NCBI GenBank assembly: GCA_029490685.1
Contig: CM055958.1
Coordinates: 100,177,498 to 100,241,497 of the forward strand
Direction: 5' to 3'
Length of the DNA stretch: 64,000 nt
Source: Schizonepeta tenuifolia
Lineage: Eukaryota; Streptophyta; Magnoliopsida; Lamiales; Lamiaceae
This document shows positions 47,899 through 58,766 of the stretch, piece after piece. A model generated the notes under the pieces. The model made no database searches and was not told the origin of the DNA. It worked only from the letters and a program-made list of their open reading frames with translations. Both the position numbers and the translations under genes were made by a program. How positions within the stretch are numbered: position 1 is the stretch's first letter; the number at the start of each line of letters is the position of its first letter.

Positions 47899-50800
47899 TT
47901 GAAACATCGTCTCATTCTGATTTAATTTCTGTGTGACGTTCAAGAAAATCGTCTACTTTTTCTGTTTCTGTTTTTTCTAGAGAGAGAGACGGGGGGAGAG
48001 AGAGGAGGGGGAAGAAATGGCGGGGAGGTGATTTAGGGAGTTGAAGAGTGTGGACCGTTGGATTGACTTTCATATTTGGTGGTCTTGGGAGGGAAGGATA
48101 CATCGATATAATTTTCTCACATTTTCTTTTTTATGAGAAATTATACTAGTATTTTTTGAATGAACCTAAAAATGTGGAGTGTATATAATTCAATTTGAGC
48201 GTATACGGTAGTGAAAAATAAAATCAGAATTATTAAATTGCAAAATAGACTCCTTAAGAAAATAAGTTGAGTATGATAGAGGATAGAGATTTAAAAAAAA
48301 AAAAAAAATAGTTTTTTAGAAAGTATTGTTGTCAAAGTAAATAGGAGAGAAAGGAGCTATTATCTTTTCTATGCAATAATGTGTAATGCATGGTTAAGTT
48401 GAGAGTGTTTACTATTGGGGATATCAAACTTCTCAATCATGATAGCCAATTGACACGAGTCAAACAAATAAAACAAACCATTGAAATGGAACAGAAGAGT
48501 ATTAGTTATATAGTACTACTATCACGACTTAAAATCATGTTTTCAATTATTTATTTCTAAAAGGAGTTTTTAAAATAATCTTAACACTACTACTTCGACC
48601 AAATTTTGAACACATTATTTCTTCAAAATAAGTATAAATTTCTTTTATTATTTTGTTGGAATAATAGTTATTTGTTGAATTTGATATTAAATAAAGTTGA
48701 CCGACTCTTTAACTAGCCACAAAACAAAGGAGTGGAGGGACTAGATTTTAACACCAGTGAAAGTTTGAGGATAGATATTCCTTTATATGTATGTACAATT
48801 TTATTATCAATATGTTAAAATTTTCCCCATTATTCAAGATAATGGTACAACTGTACAAAAAGGTTCTTAATTACAACACTGAAATTTATCGACTTTGATA
48901 AATTTTTGGAGCTTTCCTTTTGTACTTTTTGGTTTTAAAAACGTACATGCATGTTTCATGCGTTTTAATGTGCATGTATCATGATTCATGATATATATTA
49001 AAGAGAGATTCAATATTCATATGATTATGGGCATACCGCACATGGATAGTTTTGTGTTATAACTTATATGTACATATACATATAGTTGGATTATGACATG
49101 TCATCAATAATTTGTTACAAATTGCCAATAAAAGAACTATGTACATAAGCAATATAGAGAAAGATAAACGAATAATTGGATCCTTGTGTTTAAACCGGAC
49201 TATAAGTTCTATGGTATGCGGTTCGAATGTTACAAATATTTATATAGATTTCAAATGTGGTTTACTTTTCTTATAATGGTTGACATGCTATTGCAAAGAA
49301 CATGAATTTATCCAAGACGGAAAGGATCGGCGGCGGTTCCTACAATATAAAAAATACTATAAGAATTTAATTTTATTACAAATGAAATTACACTAGTATA
49401 ATTTAGTATTGGGATATTCAAGGATTTAGGGGTCTTGCACTAGGGGTTTCACATTTGGCCAAGGAATGTTGTGTAAATGAAAAGAAATTGATAATAGCAT
49501 CGTTCAATTGAGCCCATTTTGTCCTCGCATTTTTTTTTTCTATATCCATTTGAGACTCAAGATATATCTAGGTGTTGTTTGGACATTTATCCTAATAATT
49601 CAAATAAGTGATGAGTCTTACCATAATAATAGAAATTTCGGTCCGACCTATGATGTGATTAAATAAAGAAACAATATGTGCTATGACTGAATAAAATAAA
49701 CGTAATCCAATTACTTTAATGCAGAAAAGAAAATTTAAAAGGAAGTTTGAAATGAAAATAGTCAAGGCCTAAATGATTATTTGAAAAGTGTAAAGCAGTA
49801 TGGCGTAACGTGACGTCACATTATCGAGAGACACACACCGAACGTCGTCGTATTGTCAAATTCCGACAAAATAATGAACGGACGCCGCTTCGGCACTTTT
49901 CATGTTGTCATTTGACCCTACCTTAGATTCCCTTTTATTTTGTTTTTCTCACTAATAATTCAAACTTCTTCTTTTTAAATTAAGAATAAAAATAATAGGG
50001 TCCATGGTCTGTAATCCAAATTTTTTGAGTTGTCGTAGTTTGTACCTAAAAAAAATTGCTTCACAATTTTTAAACTTTTCGTTTTATCTGATTTTACAAT
50101 TTAACTCAATTTTCGGTGAATTTCAAATTGACATAGCAGCTGAAAAGCAGACATGAGCATATTTATGCGACTTATCACTCGGTGACTACAATAGTAGTAT
50201 CTTCTCTCATGATTTTCGAGAGTGTGGGAGGTCTTCAATACTGCATGAATTTTATGCTCACGTAAAAATCCTCGATTGATTCAAACCTCCTTTGGGTTCA
50301 ATCGAAGATTCGACGACGAACTAACCTTGAACTTTGTGGGTTCTCTTCTTTTGATCGACGGGTTGCTGTCTTTTTCCATTTCGGCTACATGATTATAGCC
50401 CTCAATTGATTTTATAAGATGAATCGAATTTTGCTTTAATTATCCTCAATACGATGTTGTTAGTATAGCTCTAAAACGATCTCGTTCCAATTATATCTAC
50501 GTATGCTTCTCGGCTACAATGTCAGCTTGAAATTCGTCGGAAATTGAGTCAGGTCGCAAAATCAGTCGAAATTAAAAATTTAGAAATTGTGAGACAATTT
50601 TTTATTCTGGGATACAAAACACGATAACTCGAAAAATTTGAAAATTTACAGGCCATTGAAACGAAATAATATGAAGCATATCTCCAATTCTATACAAATT
50701 TAAGTTTTGAACCTAAATACTCCACATCATTGTCATTTTTTTTAATCAAAGTAATATCTTCCTACACGATTGATTGAAACTATCAATTTAAGACTTAAAA

Positions 50801-51720
50801 ATCAGGTACTATTTCACTTTATTTTATTTATCTTTTACTTCTAAACAAATAAATCATTTTATGTTTAATAAATTTACTTATTAAATGTAATAGATAAATC
50901 AATGAAGATCTTGTTTTACTGAAATTAATTAAAAATTATCAAAAGTTAAATAGTTTCAAAATGTTGTAAATATTGTGCAAATTCGTCAAGTCCTAATGCC
51001 TACCTTTTTTGTGCGCTACTAACAATAACTACGAAAATGTTGATAAGTAGCAAGTACTGTACTTTTTTTTTGGAAGAGAAATAAATTTATTCCAAAGAAG
51101 AGTACAAGAGGTATTCAAACCCTAAACAATATGCATGAATAAAATATACATTATAGAGTCAGAAAGATAAGAAGAATTGTATGATTTTGGAAGGCAAACA
51201 TTTAATGGGAATCGAAACCCATTCGAATAACAAAAACTACTTTTAGACGTCAACTTTAATCATCTTCACGTGCAAAAAATAATAGTAATATCATCTACCG
51301 CTTTAACAATGTCGAGATGGGAAATTATTACAAGGATGTACTGTACATCCTTATAATAATTTTTATGTCGCACTTCCATCTTTAAAAACTTCTCAACTTT
51401 CCATATATTCCAACGAACACTTTTGTTAAAGAAAACGTATGATAAGTTGAGAAAACCGTCATCAACATATCGAAAACATAACGAATTAGGATAATCCTTT
51501 GAAAATCTGTTTTTGATAATGATAGTGATAATAGTAATAGTAATTAAAAGAAAAAAAAACAAATCCATAAGAAACGTGATTGCCGTACCGCAGCATAATT
51601 GGGATAAAAGAAAGGAGAAAAAGAAAAAGACAAGAAAACGGGAAACGGACAAACGTAAAGGAATCGCCGTCAGTTTGAGAACAACAGCTTCTGCTGCCAT
51701 TGCATTTGCATACACTGGGA
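47899..51720. other. Intergenic region between ABCG (start) and OTU gene (5' UTR)
   Basis: It is AT-rich, with divergent genes on either side. A purine-rich GAGA tract (47980-48015) lies in the likely ABCG 5' UTR. A TGACGTCA site is at 49811-49818. A long-TIR element is at 50003-50656. No coding region is supported; the ORF-sized minus-strand stretch at 51266-51727 is low-complexity and lacks protein character. Confidence 0.6.
50003..50656. mobile_element. Non-autonomous element with about 135-bp terminal inverted repeats (MULE-like)
   Basis: The left arm (about 50003-50135, starting CATGGTCTGTAATCCAAA) pairs with the reverse complement of the right arm (about 50521-50656, ending TTTACAGGCCATTG). 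They share blocks such as GAGTTRTCG, TTTTGTA, CACAATTT, CTGATTTTGC/AC and GAATTTCAA. Similarity is around 75-80% by eye. The 385-bp centre has no ORF. Long TIRs on a short element are typical of Mutator-like MITEs. No clear 9-bp target duplication was confirmed. Confidence 0.65.
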
Positions 51721-51773
51721 ATTGCAATTCAATTCAATTCAACACCAAACCAAACTGAGATTCCAATTCCATT

Positions 51774-51776
<3 letters not shown>

Positions 51777-51811
<35 letters not shown>
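51777..51811. repeat. (CT)n tract near the OTU gene 5' end
   Basis: A 35-bp CT run is followed by further C/T-rich sequence. Y-patch-like CT tracts are common at plant transcription starts, so this may mark the OTU gene core promoter or 5' UTR. Confidence 0.8.
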
Positions 51812-51815
<4 letters not shown>

Positions 51816-52060
51816 TCTCCAGACGACAGTCATTCAATTCACCTCGTGACATGACACCCCACCCCCCGAAATTCACGACATTTTCTCACTCTCCCGAATC
51901 AATCCCATTATTTCCTCACCATAAATACTCATCATTACTTCTTCCCTTCTCTCAATTCTTCGCATCTCCTCCCGTCGCGTCTCGGAACCGCCATCTCTGT
52001 GTCTCTCTAAATAGAAGATGGAAATATAATTCACCATTTTCACATCGCTGACGACTCAAT

Positions 52061-52700
52061 GTGAGTGACTTGCCTTCCTTGTTGCACAATTATTCGAATC
52101 TTACATCAATGTCGACCTTAATGCTTCTCTCTTCCATCTACATTCAGTCCATGCCATTGAATTGATCATTCCTACATTTGTTTGTTTCTCATTCATCTTG
52201 TTTAGATGTGGAGATGAATTTCTTTTGAGCGAGTTATATGTGCCAGTTTTGAGTTGATCTGGATTTTTGTTGTATGATTTTGTTTTTTAAGCGTCGAATT
52301 CTGATTAAATTTGGTGAGATTTTGCCAGCCTATGGATGCAGAGCTTGTAAAAGTTTCACTTCTTCGAATAAATGATCATCTCTCTGTTGTATTTGTTGTG
52401 TGATTTCTGAGATTAACTTAGATATATATAAGTGTATGTGTGTTTTCGTATTATTTGGCTAAAAAATGTCTGAAGTATGTAGTAGTAGTACAACTTTCTA
52501 GAGAGAGTGCCATAAGTATGAAAAACTAATCATTTATAGGTTGTGCGTATTCCACCAATATAGCATTTGTACGTCCCGTTTCATTGATTGAAGAAAAGAA
52601 TTGCAGTTTCTTAGGTTACTGGGAAAAATGTGTTATATTTAATTTTTGGAGTAAAAGGTCACTGATGTTACTAGTCTTGATTCTTCTCTTTGCTGAGCAG
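52061..52700 (+). other. 5' UTR intron of the OTU gene
   Basis: The donor ACTCAAT|GTGAGT and the acceptor GCTGAGCAG|ATACTC bound a 640-bp intron 52 bp before the start codon at 52753. A leader intron is common in this gene type. Inferred from splice signals only. Confidence 0.6.
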
Positions 52701-52752
52701 ATACTCTCCTTGGTCATTAAGAGCCTGAAATACCGCGATTAAGGCGTCAACC

Positions 52753-55700
52753 ATGATCACGTATGAGCAAGATCCTGATGTCATTCGTTGGGGGCTTCAG
52801 CTCTTTGATGGCGACCCGTATTCTAATTGTGGATATTGTGGTTCCATCTCTCAACATAATGCTGACTGCTATTCGGGGAATTACTTGAAAGGATATCAAT
52901 ATGAGACGGATTGCAGTTACGCAGAAGACCAAAATTTTAATATAGACAGTCTTCATGAAGAACTATCACAACTTTCAGTAACTGAACCAATCAAGTCGTT
53001 CCAAGATGGCATGGATCAGCAAACTTCATTTTGTACACAGGACTGGTTTCCACATTCGTTGGGAAACTACAGCTATGTTGTTGATGGTATGGTGATCTCT
53101 GAACAGATTTTTCGACTTATCCAATTTTACCACCTTGTTTTAGTAGATTTTCATTTATTTCTCTTTGACTTGTAGGACATGATAGTCAACGTGAAGAAGA
53201 TTCTGGTTTGGGAATTTCTGCTTCGTGTTCTAGCCCGGGAGGTAAACCGTACTGTGAGGAAGAGTGGTCAAATTCACTAGAACTGATGGACGAGCATTCC
53301 TTTGATGGTGAAGTAGGGAAAAGATTGAATCAGATGGTTCCTATTCCCGTAAGTGTAGCTTTTATCAAGTACTTAAATTCATGTAGCAGAAGCAGAAAAG
53401 GAATGTATGACTGTTTTTTGTTAATGCTAACTGTAATTAGAATGTTTTGCCTTGTGAGTCATGTGGCTTAGCTAACGGTCTTACAGTGGCACATACATAA
53501 AATGTCGTGTATTTCATTTGATCGGTATGCTGTCTAATTAGGTCATTACTATTGCCATTGTTTGTTCGGTGCAACTAACATTATCTGGACTGTTAAATAA
53601 AATCTTAATCATGGTTTTCTCTTCTGTCCCAAGACTCCCAACAAGCTGATTTAGTTGCATGAATTTCTTTGACTGCAATATGGCAACTCGGCAACTCATT
53701 TAATTCTTATTCTTGTGCATAAGCCTTAGAATTTTTTACCCTGTTTCCACAGGTTGCTTGTTTTGGTTTTGATGTTTATCGATTTTATAGAGATCGTCAA
53801 GGATGTTTTGTTATTTTTTAAATTCAGGTTTAACGTGAATTGTAGTTTGGATATGTTTGAATGTTCTGCATGCTTGACTGCAATAAACAAGATGAGCATT
53901 AATTTTTCGATTCCCCTGGGCCTTGTTTCTGCAGCATATTCCAAAAATTAACGGTGAAATACCCTCTGTAGATGAAGCAACTTTAGATCATCAAAGGCTT
54001 CTGGACAGGTACCATAGATTTATATTTTGTATGAACTTTTGATATAGAAAAAAAGTACTCTCTTCGTTCCAAAAATATAGCCCTCTTCCTATTTTCGGGC
54101 ATTTGTCTTTAATGTACTTCAAAAAGTAATATTGCGTAAAATCTTCCTCCTATACCTTATTCGGTCATTCAAGATTATAGAAGATTGTTATTTCAGTGAA
54201 CATTGAATTGGGTATAATAAGGAAAAATAAATTTAATGCTCATAGTGTAAAGTGAACCATATTTTTGGCACGGACAAAACAGGAATATTCGAATATATTT
54301 CCAGGATGGAGAAATTTAGCGGCATATACTACCTAAAGCAGGCATGATACAACTGTTCCCTGTAGCTGTTTTTGGGTGTACATTTTCTTCATAAGTAGTT
54401 AATATTTTTTTGTCTTCAGCCTTCCTTGGATGGATGTCCGTAAAGATATAGAAAATTTATAATTTTAGATATCCTATTGACATATCACCATGTCAAATAA
54501 ACTTAAAATACTTCTCTTAGGTTGGTTGGTGATTTTATAAGATTGCTTTCTGCCCAAAATAATGAGATTTCTTATAGCTACTATCGTCCAAAAAGAAATG
54601 GTATCTATATCTCTTATATGCAATACTGATCGTAGTTGTCTATGCATTTCCTGTCACAACTATCAACTCGTGTAATGTTACCTTTTGTAGATTACAGGTC
54701 TACGAGCTTGTAGAATTCAAGGTTCAAGGTGATGGTAACTGCCAGGTCAGCTTTGAGTTCACCTGTGAGCTGACATATTCTGAGTAACATTGTTAATTGA
54801 CCACATATGACTAACTAGGTCTTAGAATTTTTCAGTTTCGAGCTCTGTCAGACCAGTTTTATCGTACACCTGAGCATCACAAATTTGTTCGAGAGCAGAT
54901 TGTAAATCAGGTTAGGATTTTCTTGTCTTTACTATTCATCTTCTCTATTAAAACTTGAGATTGAATATCTTGAGCTGATGTTTCATCTGCCACATTCTAG
55001 CTTAGATCTTTCCCAGAGATCTACGAGGGATATGTACCTATGGCTTATGAACCATATCTGACAAAGATGTCCAAGTATATTCCTGCACTTTATTTATTGA
55101 TAACTATTTTTGTTCCTATATGGGACTTCTAACAAGATGTGAATGGCCATTAGGAATGGAGAGTGGGGAGATCACGTCACGTTGCAAGCTGCTGCAGATT
55201 CTGTATGTCTTTTTCCTAGCACTTCTGCCATTTGCTGCAATCTAAAAATTGTAAATTATTGAAAGTTTACGAGCTTAATTTTATTAGCTTATATATTTGA
55301 ATAGTATCCATATTGGGTAATTTGTCATATGGTAAATTACAGATACAGATCTGTAGTTGATGTTATAGAAAACACTGTGTCCGATTTCTTGTTGCTGCAG
55401 TTTTAGGATTGTTTTAATTGGTTGTATGATACAGTGCCTCGGACACTGATTGTCGTTCTTTATTTCCTGCAGTATGGTATAAAAATATTTGTCATTACCT
55501 CGTTTAAGGACACCTGCTACATCGAGATTCTTCCAAACATTCAAAAGTCAGAACGAGGTAAATTGCTTTATTCCTTTTTCTCAAGTAATGCTTTGCAAAT
55601 CTACGTAGTTCCTATGTATGCAAGACGACGTGATACTAATGCTGTATTCAAAATTTCTTCACTGGTGATGGTTGAACAAGTTTATGTTTATATCTTGTGC

Positions 55701-56108
55701 AGTTATTTTCCTGAGCTTCTGGGCCGAGGTTCATTACAACTCGATATATCCTGCAGGAGGTACTCTTTAATTTTATACTCAAAGTTAACATCTTCAAGAA
55801 AACGCAACATTTTAGGGCTAGCAGATTACAAAAAAATGCCAAATGTTGAAGATTGGTCATATTTCATTACCAATAGTCCAATATCATTATCTTCAATAAT
55901 CACCAAAGAGATGCCTAGCTGTAATTTTGGTTTCTTGTAAGAACCTTCTGTGTTAAGAACATTCCTCTGAAAATGAAGTTTCCAAATGTATTCTTCTCAG
56001 ACAAGTGTACACTATTCCGCAGATTGCCCCACGTTTCGGACGAAAAAGAAGAAGAGGTGGCAGGCGGCTCAACACGAACATGTCGAGCTACCAGATGTCT
56101 ATAACTAA
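52753..56108 (+). CDS. OTU-domain deubiquitinase (AtOTU9/10-like)
   Basis: Ten exons: 52753-53096, 53176-53348, 53935-54008, 54691-54745, 54836-54910, 55001-55074, 55154-55202, 55473-55557, 55703-55759, 56023-56108. The N-terminus (Met-Ile-Thr-Tyr-Glu-Gln-Asp-Pro-Asp, then Gly-Asp-Pro-Tyr-Ser-Asn-Cys-Gly-Tyr-Cys-Gly) matches the plant OTU9/10 type. The OTU domain shows the catalytic Gly-Asp-Gly-Asn-Cys split over exons 4-5 and the His in Ala-Glu-Val-His-Tyr-Asn-Ser in exon 9. OTU proteases cleave ubiquitin chains. For the last exon I prefer the acceptor at 56022, which yields a Lys-Lys-Lys-Arg-Trp C-terminus like family members. An alternative acceptor at 56000 would give a different tail. 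The exact paralogue is uncertain. Confidence 0.85.
54056..54318. mobile_element. Stowaway-like MITE in OTU gene intron 3
   Basis: It starts TACTCTCTTCGTTCCAAAAA and ends ATTTCCAGGATGGAGAAATT. The ends are imperfect inverted repeats of the CTCCCTCCGTCCCAAAATAT type. It is about 263 bp within the intron 54009-54690 and non-coding. Confidence 0.7.
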
Positions 56109-58560
56109 TGCAATGGCAATAACTAGAGACATCAAAGGTAACATAAATTAGGACTTAGGCCTTTCGCGGCTACTTACTTGATCCTGAATCCGCTCGTCTG
56201 CAGGCGAACGAGCTCGGACGCCATTGCTAACCTGCAACTCTACTATCTAGTATCCTACCCAAGGCAACAAGATTTGATTCTTTCTGAATAAAATAAATCT
56301 GGGGAGATGAAAATTTTCTCTCTTAATGAGATCTTTCTTGTCTGGATCTATGAGTCTTTGTATGTAGTTGATGCAGTTTAATAAAGATGTGAACATTTCT
56401 ACTTGCCAATATGGACAAATTCCTTCCTTAACTGCTTATGTCATATGAGGTCGTCTCTCCAAAAAATAGGAGGCCGATTTGGCATCGGAGAGTTGACGTG
56501 TTTAGGTTAATTTTAATGTTGCTTTTTTTGATATCAGTATAAGGGGACTAATGTCATGACTGCTCTTTAACATGTGTGTTGATTAACATTTTTTTTTTTT
56601 TTTTTACCTTTTTTCTTTTTTGAATTCTAACGTTTTCAAACATGATCCATTGCACGGTAAGTGTTGTTTCTTCACATATTTTTATGAAAAAAAAAATCTG
56701 AAATATTAGTTTATCACTCTTTATTGTCTTCGCCTAGTTTGTCTTTGGAAATTACTACTCACTCTTATTTTCTTTCTTATCTCTACTAGTAGAGAGAGAT
56801 ACGTGCCCCGCACGTATAACCCCTTGTTTAAGATAATTAATTTAATTAAATATATTTGCAAATTAAAAAAAGTTGAATATATATTATTAATTTTGATTAT
56901 TAACTTCAATAATTATTAGCAAGTAGGTGCAAATAGGAATGATAATGGGTTTGATTCCTCCCATCAATTATTTCCAAATTCAAATTTGTTTAAATATCTT
57001 TACCAATACTCGTTCTATATCCGATTAAAAAAAATCGTCAACTCATACCTATGTGATCTTATTAATACATAAAAATTAACATAATTTTTGCAACAATGTA
57101 AGTATGTACTAAGAAAATTTAACATAAATCAATTTATAACTTCGTCATCAGATCATGCATGACCAGCAAACCTTCATATTTTAATCTTACAAGTAAAATT
57201 AATAGAAAAATAGATGTTTTTAAAGTTATGAAATTAATTTTTATCGTCTTCAATGGGATGTTTTTAAGTTATGAAATTAATTTATAAAACATTAATTTAT
57301 ATACTCCCTTTTCATTTGTGAAAATATTTATCAAAGATTAATATGCTAGCGTTTATTTGTAAGCAGTTACGTAGATAATTTCTCCACTAATCAAAATCGC
57401 TAAACTGCTTACAAATCTCCAAGAACACCCATTTTAAACTACGAGATCACCCCCTTCATATGGGGTGACACAGGGATTGTAGCCAACATAAAAACTTTAT
57501 TTTACATTTTTAATATCTTTTATTTTAATACTTGAAAATTATGATAAACATTTTCAATGTTTCAAATTATGCAAATCAAAGCCCAATTTGTTGAAGTATA
57601 ATTACATCAATCATGCTCGATTTCATTTAGTTTTATGGTGTAGTATAATATTATGCTTTAAAGCTATAAAATTAATTTATCAACCACTAATTTCTTGACT
57701 CTCATCATAATAATCATGGTTGTAGACCTAAAGGTAGTTAATAATCAAATCAAATAATAATTCTAAATTAAAAAAACAAATTACACAAAAATATATAATT
57801 ATAGCGCAATAATGTAATCTCGAGTTATCAAAATATATGCGTTATTTCTCTTTCACTTTTGAGTAATAGAACATGTAGAACTACATTATTAATTAATATA
57901 TTAAGTTGAGTTATAGTAGGAGTAGGACTGCAGTTTTAAATTATAGTTAAAAAAAAAGTTATAGTAAGAGTAGGATTATATTATTTATTCATAATATTTA
58001 TAATAAATTTAATATAAATTTATATTATTGCCCTTAAAATAAATTTGACATATTAGGCAAATTAAATTTTGTAAGAATTCGCATTATTTATTCACAATAT
58101 TTATAATAAATTTAATATAAATTTATATTATTAGCCTTAAAATAAATATAATAATATGGACATATTAGTCAAATCAAATTTTGTAAGATTCTGATTTTTT
58201 ATAAGGTATAGATAGATTAAATTCTAACATTAAAAAGGTATCCTTGTTAGAAAGTACAGTTATCCTCAAATATCAAAAGGAAACCATACATTAATCCTGA
58301 TTTCACCTGAGGTGTGTATCCATATATTTGAAACGAATTTGGTTTCAAATATTACTTCATTTTATTTATAAAAAGTCATGAACTTTGGTTAAAATATGTA
58401 GCCTACAATTCATTATCGGATGACTCAACATAAAGTCGTAATACGATTAACAGCTTCGCAAGCAACTAATATAATCTCGAGAAAAATAAAAGAATGAACA
58501 ATGACTTGTTGAATTCCATTTTCAACTCCAACTCCAACTTAAAAATTAAAATTGTTGAAA
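56109..58560. other. AT-rich intergenic region between OTU and CPN60A
   Basis: It holds the OTU 3' UTR (to about 56400), a T17-20 tract near 56590, a short GC palindrome ACGTGCCCCGCACGT at 56811-56825, and a tandem repeat (57964-58192). No coding region is supported. Confidence 0.6.
57964..58192. repeat. Tandem duplication of about 113 bp
   Basis: Two copies (about 57964-58076 and 58078-58192) share TTATTTATTCAYAATATTTATAATAAATTTAATATAAATTTATATTATT and the downstream GACATATTAGKCAAATYAAATTTTGTAAG in the same order. The second has a short AATATAATAATATG-type insertion. AT-rich and non-coding. Confidence 0.8.
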
Positions 58561-58562
58561 TA

Positions 58563-58649
58563 TGACGTCATAATTGAGTTGTGCAGACAAAAATCTCGGC
58601 CGGGGCCGTGAAATGGGCAGTTCTCGAACCAAAGATGAATCTTCTAGAA
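58563..58649 (+). promoter_or_regulatory. CPN60A promoter: TGACGTCA and compound heat-shock element
   Basis: TGACGTCA lies at 58563-58570. A two-unit HSE TTCtcGAA lies at 58621-58628, and a three-unit HSE GAAtcTTCtaGAA at 58637-58649, 118-146 bp before the chaperonin ATG. The nGAAnnTTCnnGAAn array is the standard HSF target, which suggests heat induction. Binding is inferred. Confidence 0.75.
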
Positions 58650-58766
58650 CAAAACCACCTTACCCACACCACTCTCTCTCTACTCTCTACTTAGGGCTGC
58701 CCAATTGCCTTATCCTCAGCTCAACTTCTGCACAAACAATCAATCTTCTTCAATTCTCCCACCAAA

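Noticed and set aside
53726..53951. Short ORFs on both strands in OTU intron 2
   Set aside because: Located between well-placed exons with GT-AG edges and lacking protein character.
56001..56022. Acceptor at 56000 for the last OTU exon
   Set aside because: Gives an unfamiliar Cys/Arg tail, whereas the acceptor at 56022 gives a Lys-rich Trp-containing end typical of this OTU type.
56811..56825. Palindrome ACGTGCCCCGCACGT with nearby AGTAGAGAGAGATA
   Set aside because: Looks like a remnant of a dispersed repeat, but no boundaries or second end could be found, so not called as an element.
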